Part shown: one piece after another, positions 56,650 through 64,000 of the stretch
How the letters are laid out: each line of letters starts with the position of its first letter
Numbering within the stretch: position 1 is the stretch's first letter
Assembly: GCA_030141605.1 (NCBI GenBank)
Contig: JAQGDQ010000031.1
Span: 248,001 to 312,000, forward strand
Direction of reading: 5' to 3'
DNA: 64,000 bases
DNA from: Tubiluchus corallicola
Lineage: Eukaryota > Priapulida > Priapulimorpha > Priapulimorphida > Tubiluchidae
Notes under the pieces: model-generated
Told to the model about the DNA's origin: nothing
The model's input: only the letters and a program-made list of their open reading frames with translations
Databases searched by the model: none
Made by a program: the position numbers and the translations under genes

Positions 56650-57946
56650 GATGAAGACAGGCTTTACTAAATAAGCAACTCACAGCTTGATGGTCCTACT
56701 GCATGTGTTGCTTTCATCTCACATTTTAGAATGTGTTCAATGCCACTCAATGCCAGACGTGCCATTAAAGGTGTAAAAGGTCCCGCAAAACCCATCAACA
56801 TGTGCCTGATAAAAAAACTTGGGAAACAAGCTACGGTAACTGCTGATCATACTTTAGGTATGAATTTTTTCGTGACTTCTTTTTGGAGTGCAAGTTCTTG
56901 CAGAACTGCTTCTTTCGCGATCATTTTGAATATTAACGGGAAACAAACAACAATATTATTCAGGTTTGAGTAATAATCTGACTTAATTTGATCCAATAAG
57001 GACTGCAACACATTGTATACCATTTATCTGCGTATAATGTTTTCTGAGATGTATGTAACAATATATGAAAAGCTTGATTTTCTATAACTTTATGGTAGCC
57101 ACATTGGATTTTTAAATTTAATAAAGCAAAAACGCAAATAAGCTATAGGCATAAGCTTTTATCAAAAACAAAACATAATTTACTTTGTTGACCATCTTGG
57201 ATAATGTATTTCGTCAATTTTTTATCCAGATTGCTACAGGAAAGATGTACATACACTATTAGTTTCATCTTTTTTCAAAGTCAAAAGATGCTTGACTTGT
57301 TGGTAATATTAAGCCGGTGCTACACGAAAAAAACACAAAACAATGATTTGACAGCCATCTTTGATTTTTTTTAATTTAAAACAAATTGAGCTTTTCCAAG
57401 AAGTACTCGTTAGGTTCTAAATCCGCATTTCAAATTTGCATGGAAACTGCAAAAAAACATTGTATATGTCAAAAAATAGGGTGGCACCTCCTTTATTATT
57501 TGTCCTCGCTATTATACTTATAGATCTCTAATAAATGGTCTGTCTTTGCTCTTTCAGGAGCTGAATTTGAGAAACTAAACTTTAACCTCCACAAGATGTC
57601 ACCACAAGTAATAAAGTATTTCTGTGGATACACAGGATAGTGATATGACACAATCGTTGCTGCCAGAAGATGGCGAGGGCAATCGATTAGAATGCTGAGC
57701 TCTTTAGATGTTCTTCCTCTTCTCTATTCGCCTTCGCAGTAGATAGGCTGTAATGTAGTAATATGATTGTGAAACTGTAAGGCAGCAACCTATAGTTCAT
57801 AGCTCTGCAGTCTGTGTACACAATTTACAATCACGTGCTTACTGTAACTAGTTAATTGTACCTGACAGATCATCACTACATTCATGCATTTGACAAGTTC
57901 AGTTAATCAAGAAAAGTCAGCTGCACAATAAAGTGATTATTGATGA
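56650..57946. other. Intergenic, unassigned
   Basis: An 80-codon plus-strand open frame (56731-56973) and an exon-like stretch after tttcag at 57557-57641, ending in a stop, have no recognised homology or partner exons. Confidence 0.35.
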
Positions 57947-58639
57947 TTATCTGGCATGATCACTGATGAAGAAAAGAGTAGACTGATAATCACCCTTAAG
58001 ATAAACTTTAGGGTTGACACCAGTATTTGGAATTTCTACAGCTAATTTTTGACCAATCTGTGAGAAATGCTCGTTGAAAGCACAAGCGACAGATTTATTG
58101 TCAGTTATTAATTTGTTGTTAATTTTAAGAATATATGAACCAGATTTTCTATTTGACTGTAAAATTTCTTTCATAAGAATCCACGTTTTCTTCAAGTTGG
58201 TTTTAACATGTTCTAGTTTGTTTTGATAATAATTAGATTTAGAGAGTTTTATTATGTTGTTTAACCTATTACGATACTGTTTGTATTCACGAATAATGGG
58301 ATCATAATTAATATTATTCTTGAGAATTTGATTATACAACTTATTTTTACATTTAATGCTATTTAAAATGGCATGTGTAATCCATGGCTTTTTAATGGCA
58401 CCACGATTTATATTATTGTTGTTAATTGTAGTTATATTGTTATTGTACATCATTTGAAATTTATCTAAAAATAAATAATACGCTTCTTGTGGTTCAGCTG
58501 TAGTATATACATCCTTCCAATCAGAATTATCCAAATCAGAAGCAAATTTGCGTTTAATACGGTCATTATAGATAGTTCTATTATATTTAAAGAAATATGA
58601 CGTATTTACGTTTAAATCGATTATCAAGAAAATTGGCAA
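57947..58639 (-). pseudogene. LINE ORF2, linker between endonuclease and RT
   Basis: 230 open codons, Asn/Lys-rich, with KKPWITHAILNSIKCKNKLY, NYYQNKL, KKTWILMKEIL and ACAFNEHFSQIG, the standard segment before the RT domain of CR1/L2-like LINEs. The frame stops exactly where the RT should begin. Confidence 0.75.
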
Positions 58640-59270
58640 GGATCAGTAATGTCAAAAAGTAAATTACCAGATTTGAATTTATGTTCAATTACATTGGTAA
58701 AAATATTGTCTATCAATGTTGAACTATTAGGCGTTATACGTGTAGGTAACGTAATTACAGGATAAATACTATTAGATCATAGTGTTTGAAAAATCAGATG
58801 TAGCTTCATGGGTTGAGAAGATTAACAAATTAATATTGAAGTCACCAAGAATGAAAATTTGTTTCTTATGACGGGTTACAGTACACAATAAATTAGATAA
58901 CTGCTCAGTGAAACGTTGGGGATCTTCACCAGGTGGTCTGTAAACAGAACCCACTATTATATTTGTAGCTTTGCTGACATGTATTTCAATGAAAATTGTT
59001 TCTAAAATCTGATTACTGACGCTGAGATCATATCTTACTGAATAATTAATATTATTACTGATGTATAAACCTACACCACCTCCTTTCTTTTATATTCTCG
59101 ATTTTTACTAACAAAACTGTAACCTGGCAAGTTGGAAAAATAAGGAGATTTAGAATGAAGCCATGTCTCAGATAAGGCTATGACTGGGAAGTTAACTTTC
59201 AACAAATGTAGGAGTGCCGTGAAATAATCATAGTTCGCTGCCAAACTACGTATATTTAAATGAATCATAG
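58640..59270 (-). pseudogene. LINE ORF2, AP endonuclease domain (frameshifted)
   Basis: HLNIRSLAANYDYF, ALSETWL (catalytic Glu), GGGVGLYI, GSVYRPPG and ILGDFNIN (catalytic Asp/Asn) can all be read, but only by changing frame near 59090 and 58770. A third break near 58640 removes the final His of the S/TDH motif. Confidence 0.8.
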
Positions 59271-59274
59271 AGAA

Positions 59275-60882
59275 TATCGTGGTGTCCTTAATAATCCTGG
59301 TCTCGGGAACCAGTTATCGTGATTTATTCTTTACTATGGTCACTAGTACCAATTATCGTTGTCGTTATCATGTAATATTAATCTCTCTAATTAATATTGA
59401 TTCTTATCTCTCGCTCGTGATCGTATAACACGTGACCTAAGACACACGACTTATTTAAAGAGTGATTTGCCTCTATTACACTAATTGCTATAAGGTTATT
59501 TACAACCTGGCTCCTAGAGCTTAAGATAAAGTCTATAGAGCAATAATATCTTCTCACAAGACTGTTTCTATGACTCCGCGTTGTGAAAGAGTCTTAATCT
59601 CTAAAGCTTACTAGCAAGAGTTCCCGCAATTAAACTCGTAAATTACAAAATGTACACAGCAAATCTTCAGATTCGTATACAGAATTTAGTGTTGCTTAAC
59701 TGAAACACCTATAAGCATACTCAAACTATTCATTTAAGTTAAAGCGAAATCCGTTTATTGTTTTACAACAATTACTCTTAGTCAACTAATATTACAATAT
59801 TTGATCTTAATCGCCAAAGACGCTCACAATTAATAATTAGCTCTAAGAGACACTAATCAGATTCACTTAACTATTTCCTTGCTTCGCACTTAAGGTGCTA
59901 ATTACAATGTGAAGTATACAATTACAATCAACTACACGTTACACTTAAGGTGTCTATTACACTGTGAATTTACTATGCAGAGTTGCTCTCAAGTTACGAT
60001 ACGTTAAGATCACTTAACTTGGTGGAATGACCAATGATGACTGTTCAATTGGTCAATTCCAAATCCGTTGCAAGACTATCGTAGATCCAGTGCTCAGCAG
60101 TTGAGTACGCAGATTTGATGTCCATGCTGGTCTTACGTGTCTTTGCTTCTTCAGTCTCTTCTCTCCCGACACGTGGTTCACCCACAACCACTCAGTTCTA
60201 ACTTACTCGCAGCCTCCTTCGTTCCTCAACATATCATCTTATATATCCAAGCCGAGATTTCATAACATTGCGTGCTCACGCTGCAATGTGTCGCAATAAC
60301 TCTCGCTTTAGCGGTAACGTCGTATTCTTGCAATAGTTCAAAGGTCACCCTGGGCTTGTAAGTTTATAACCACCCCGGTGTTTTCTAACACAGCTCCTTG
60401 CATGAGAAAACCGCTATCTGACTCTCCGTCCTTCACAACTTCCAAAGATTGCTTTTCGCTTCGCTTGGGCAATAAACCTTTCTCTCAAAGAAATCCACTC
60501 TTCGTTATTTCTTAATAATTATGACAACTCTACATAACATTACATGAGGCTTATTATCTAACCACGCATAGCTATGGAATTAAGCTTTGCTTCCTCTAAA
60601 CTAAACACCTGCAATTTCGACGCTCTCTTAAATAAACACCTGTGACAAACTTTTACTTTCTAAATGAACGCCTGTTCTATTCCTTGTAAACCCAAATAAC
60701 TCTGCGACGATAATTTCTTGCCTTGCATTAAATATGTGCTTTATCAGCTAAGTGAGTTCCCATAATCTTTTAATAAATTTATCTAATCCAATTAGGAGGT
60801 CTCTTTATCAACATAATCTAATGAAGTTGATAACTCCATTAATTAATCACTTAATTCATGATTCCGAAATTTATTCATAACA
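59275..60882 (-). mobile_element. Solo LTR inserted in the LINE (4-bp target duplication)
   Basis: 1,608 bp flanked by AGAA on both sides (59271-59274 and 60883-60886). In minus orientation it starts TGTTATG, has TATATAAG (60238-60245) and an AATAAA (59754-59759), and ends CACGATA: an U3-R-U5-like order. Removing the insert and one AGAA copy rejoins the LINE reading frame without gap or overlap. There is no internal coding region, so it is a solo LTR. The TG...TA ends and length are somewhat unusual. Confidence 0.75.
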
Positions 60883-60886
60883 AGAA

Positions 60887-61268
60887 GCTATTATTGTAAC
60901 GTGTATTTAAATACATTGATGAGAATTGTTCAATGTCTAAATATTTACTTTTTGGTAACTGGTTAGAATTGTTAAAGAATTGTAAGTCAGGATCAATTTC
61001 ATCTAAGCTATTAAAATTATCCCCAAATTGATGTTCAAAAATATCCAAATTATACTTCAAAAAAAGTTCAATGCCCGCTGGTTACGTCGAATACATTATC
61101 ACATATTGGACAGAATCTGTTTACAGGTATCATCAAAAGTGCAGGGAAAATCAAAACTAAAGAGATTAGGGAATAGAAAAAGTAAAAAAAGTAGAATAAA
61201 ATATCGTTAAAGGAGTGTAAGTATAAATGTGTAAAAAAATATGCCAGCAAGTAAAGCCAGCCAGCCAC
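60887..61268 (-). pseudogene. LINE ORF2 N-terminus (zinc-finger-like)
   Basis: RFCPICDNVFDVTSGH (around 61068-61120) followed in another frame by LDIFEHQFGDNFNSLDEIDP and DLQFFNNS, a stretch I recognise from the region before the endonuclease of PHD-containing invertebrate LINEs. The frames are broken. Confidence 0.6.
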
Positions 61269-62605
61269 GTTTGCAGCGAGTCAAGATGAGTACATAATTA
61301 CAACAAACGTTTAAACTGAATATGAGCGAAGTTATGTAATATACTAAATTTCCAACCAGGCTAAAAACTGAAATCAAATTATCATATTATTAGAACTTGT
61401 ATATGCCATATTAATCATATATTGGGCCATAATCAAAGGACAATAATACTAGTAGGAGCACTTGTTAATATTTGTTTTACGAATTAAGGCGGTAAGTATT
61501 AAAGCACTATTATAGTGTAATCAACAATTTTATAACCTATTGGTATATTCAGATTATCAATTATAGTTACCATGTAGCAATAGGTCTATGAAACCAAATT
61601 ACTGGTCAGGAGAGTAGTAAATACTGCTTACTAAACTGTGTGAATCAAGGCCGAAAGGCAAGTGGCTACAAATGATGACCTTGGGGAGGCCTGTATGAAT
61701 TTAAACAACTTGAACTAATCGATAACAGTATCAAAGTAAATAATATTCCCGATCAACTTCATTGCTGTTGATAACTAAGGTTTTAATTGGATTATCACAT
61801 CAACTTTAAAAGGGGGGATGGGGCGGGGGTGGAGACAGTAGTTATATCAACATATCGGACAGAATTCATGATAAATTTGTGGCGGGGCAAGGCGTCTGAT
61901 TAGACAACTTAATATAGACATCTAAATTACATGGTCAATTGTTGTTAATGCTTAGCAAACTTTGAGTTGGGAATGTCATGAGCAGTAGTACTTTCAAACA
62001 GAATATAGGATTAACATATATAGAATTACATTCTGTACTCATATAAGTATGAAACAGACTGCATGACAGCGTTAAGCAACTTTGCAGGTCTTTAAGTACA
62101 AATGAATATTAAAGGCCAAGGGCAGGTTGTCGAATCTTAATGTATTCTATCGGTTTCTTAATGGGTAGAAAGTCGTTTTGCACGTAGGCATGCCGGTTTT
62201 CGTCACAGATCATTATCTGGCAATTTAAGCATGGTTTCTGTTGGGAGAGATTTCACTTACAGTTAAATCGCACATACAGCAAAATACACGTAATTAAACT
62301 AGTTTTAATATAAAAATAATAATAAAATATGACATTGATCTAGCTTCTTTCAAACGATGTCTAGAAATTTGATGTAGGGCTTAGTATATCCTCAAAGATA
62401 GGAATTTATATTCGGAATAATTCCTCGTGTGCATTGTTACCATGTAATTGTTGACAACAATCGTAGAGGTAAACACTTGATAAGTACACTCATGTACACA
62501 CACATGCATGTTTGCACATACACGCACCTATGCACACGCATAAACATTAACGCATACACATCGATTAGTGTAATAAGTGAGCATTTATAGTAATAAAGTT
62601 AATAT
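61269..62605 (-). other. Spacer between LINE ORF1 and ORF2
   Basis: Non-coding as read. It includes a G-rich patch (61808-61832) and a degenerate CA-rich tract (62490-62560). Part may be later insertions. Confidence 0.35.
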
Positions 62606-63435
62606 TTAAAGTAAATCTTCTTCTGACTTGATTTCAAACGGCTGCATATTCTCACTAGCTCGTATGTATATCCTTCCTTGGTTTGTCCAGACGTATTTGT
62701 ACCCTCTTTCTTTCCTGAACGTCAAACATTTATTTAGCAAACCTTTTCTAGACTTCGTGAGACATTCATTAATATGTATTCTTCCGTTAGAGGTGAAACC
62801 AATCTGACTAAGTTTTGGACCGTCTTTTCGTTTTCTGTAAATAGCGTCTCGGACAGATCTCCTGGTGAACTTTACCATAATAGGTTCTATACCTTTCTCT
62901 GATGGGATACGGTGTGACACACTGATGTCCGTATCGCTTAGTGGCCATCCCATTTCACTAGCTATGCACTTAATTAAATTGTCAGTGTTCTCCCCGTTCT
63001 GTGTTGGTATCCCGTAAATTAATACGCCGTCTCTACGAATATACTGTTGGAGATTCTCAATTTCTGCAGCTTGGCTAGCTACTTTAGACTCAGTGGTTTT
63101 CACTAAGGCTTTAAGATCCTTGTTCTCTTGTTCAGTATTTTCTAATCTGGCTAAGGCGTTGTCATACATTATACAAATATTATCATATTTAGTTTCCAAA
63201 GATGTTCGTCCTGCCTTAAGTTCCTTCAAACCAATTTGTATTTTGCCCATTTCAGACATCATTTCTGCTCTAAAGTTTAACAGTTCAGACAAAAGGTTTA
63301 CGTCAGTATTATATTACCTTCATCGTTGTGTCCCTTACTTGCACTGTTTGACATCATTGCAGTTGTAATTTCTACCGTTGATTCCCGACTTTTTGTTTCC
63401 ATAAGTGATTTTGACCCGGATCTTGTAATGGACAT
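62606..63435 (-). pseudogene. LINE ORF1 (coiled coil, RRM-like, C-terminal domain)
   Basis: 228 codons are open. A coiled coil (EMMSEMGKIQIGLKELKAG to IENLQQYIRRD) leads into an RRM-like domain (GVLIYGIP, ISVSHRIP, PIMVKFTRRSVRDAIYRKRK) and a C-terminal domain (IHINECLTKSRKGLLNKCL, YKYVWTNQGRIYIRAS). This is the L1-ORF1p-like nucleic-acid chaperone layout also found in other LINEs. The likely true start is the ATG at 63435, separated from the main frame by a frameshift near 63300. Confidence 0.75.
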
Positions 63436-64000
63436 CACACGCCACCATTTATAGCTTCACTGATCGAAAATGCACCATCGTAACATGAACTTCAAACTTG
63501 ATCACATAATATTTATAAACATGAGATGTACCAGTATAAATATTATTCAAGATCGTTTACGTTCTTGTATAGGTAACATGACTGGCTTCATGTGCATGTA
63601 TGTAAACTTAAAACATAAAATTTCTACACTCAGTCTTATGCTATAAGCTAGCACGGGAGCGAGCGTAAAAGACGTGCACTCGCTGCAAAACCAGTTTGAC
63701 CCTCAAATTTATTGACATATTTATTGACATATGCTCAGTTTATTGACATATTTATAAAGAAATATGCGTGTTTTGTAATCTCGCTAGGCTTCTAATATTG
63801 GTATTTTTGTGAAAGTTCTTGAGCTTGTTGCAGAAGCAGCATGTTGTTTAGCAGTTTTGTGAGAGCAGCCAATCTAAGTGCATAATTTTGCATTGTATTT
63901 AAGACAGATTTACCTTTATAAAATGTTCATTTTTAATACAAGTTCCTTACATGGGAAAACACCGCTACTCGACTTGTCCTTTCAGCATCTAACTTCCCAA
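63436..64000. other. Window end; short tandem repeat and possible LTR fragment
   Basis: Four 'tttattgacata' words occur at 63708-63752. The last ~60 bases (ttccttacatgggaaaacac...) weakly resemble 60391-60450 inside the solo LTR, so a related element may continue beyond the window. Confidence 0.3.

Larger units (their letters stand above)
57947..63435 (-). mobile_element. Decayed LINE with ORF1, zinc-finger-like region and AP endonuclease; RT missing; split by an LTR
   Basis: In transcript order (high to low coordinates): ORF1 (63435-62606), a ~1.3-kb spacer, an N-terminal CPICDNVFDVTSGH zinc-finger-like region with a linker (61268-60887), a 1.6-kb LTR insertion (60882-59275), the AP endonuclease (59270-58640) and the post-endonuclease linker (58639-57947). 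There is no reverse transcriptase after the linker. The architecture suits a CR1/L2-like LINE. Several frameshifts show it is dead. Confidence 0.8.

Noticed and set aside
57557-57641. Terminal exon after tttcag encoding ...EFEKLNFNLHKM... and a stop
   Set aside because: No upstream exon in matching phase and no recognised protein.

Overview
This is an AT-rich, gene-poor, intron-rich eukaryotic window from an animal, most likely a (probably marine) invertebrate. The evidence is a heparan-sulfate 3-O-sulfotransferase, a PRPP-synthetase-associated protein, a TTD14-type P-loop/CYTH-like protein and two secreted pentraxin-like proteins, all with GT-AG (once GC-AG) introns, set among MITEs, LINEs, solo LTRs and tRNA-derived SINE heads. 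The phylum cannot be fixed from the sequence alone. There is no bacterial-type organisation, CRISPR array or rRNA.

Layout. 1-0.56 kb: the 3' end of an HS3ST-like gene (+). 0.6-5.9 kb: non-coding DNA with small repeats and promoter-like spots. 6.1-7.6 kb: a PRPSAP-like gene (+) whose whole coding region is one exon, followed by a duplicated 70-bp 3' segment. 7.6-11.3 kb: non-coding, with two MITE-like elements. 11.3-28.2 kb: a TTD14-like gene (-). I could join eleven coding exons with every splice phase agreeing (461 aa), and there is a twelfth in-frame cassette-exon candidate. Its introns hold a Tigger-like MITE, SINE heads, a GA tract and a long hairpin. 31.2-40.3 kb and 43.1-52.9 kb: two tandem minus-strand paralogues (PTX-A and PTX-B). 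Each has 8 exons, encodes 360 aa, and is read as signal peptide, linker, pentraxin/LamG domain and Cys-containing C-terminal extension. Exon lengths and phases are almost identical between them. 57.9-63.4 kb: a decayed minus-strand LINE (ORF1 with coiled coil, zinc-finger-like region, AP endonuclease, no reverse transcriptase), split by a 1.6-kb solo LTR with a 4-bp target duplication.

The genes do not form an operon or pathway. HS3ST acts in the Golgi on heparan sulfate, PRPSAP modulates PRPP synthetase in the cytosol, TTD14 is a GTP- and phosphoinositide-binding trafficking factor in flies, and the pentraxin-like proteins are presumably secreted recognition proteins.

The least ordinary items are: a three-copy interspersed element family whose inverted ends are arrays of a short degenerate repeat (foldback-like); a second long-inverted-repeat element at 44.2-45.6 kb; the pentraxin pair with a decayed exon copy, a GC donor and a repeat array carrying branch-point-like motifs; and the TTD14 cassette exon. 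All family assignments come from reading the translations by eye. No database search was run.
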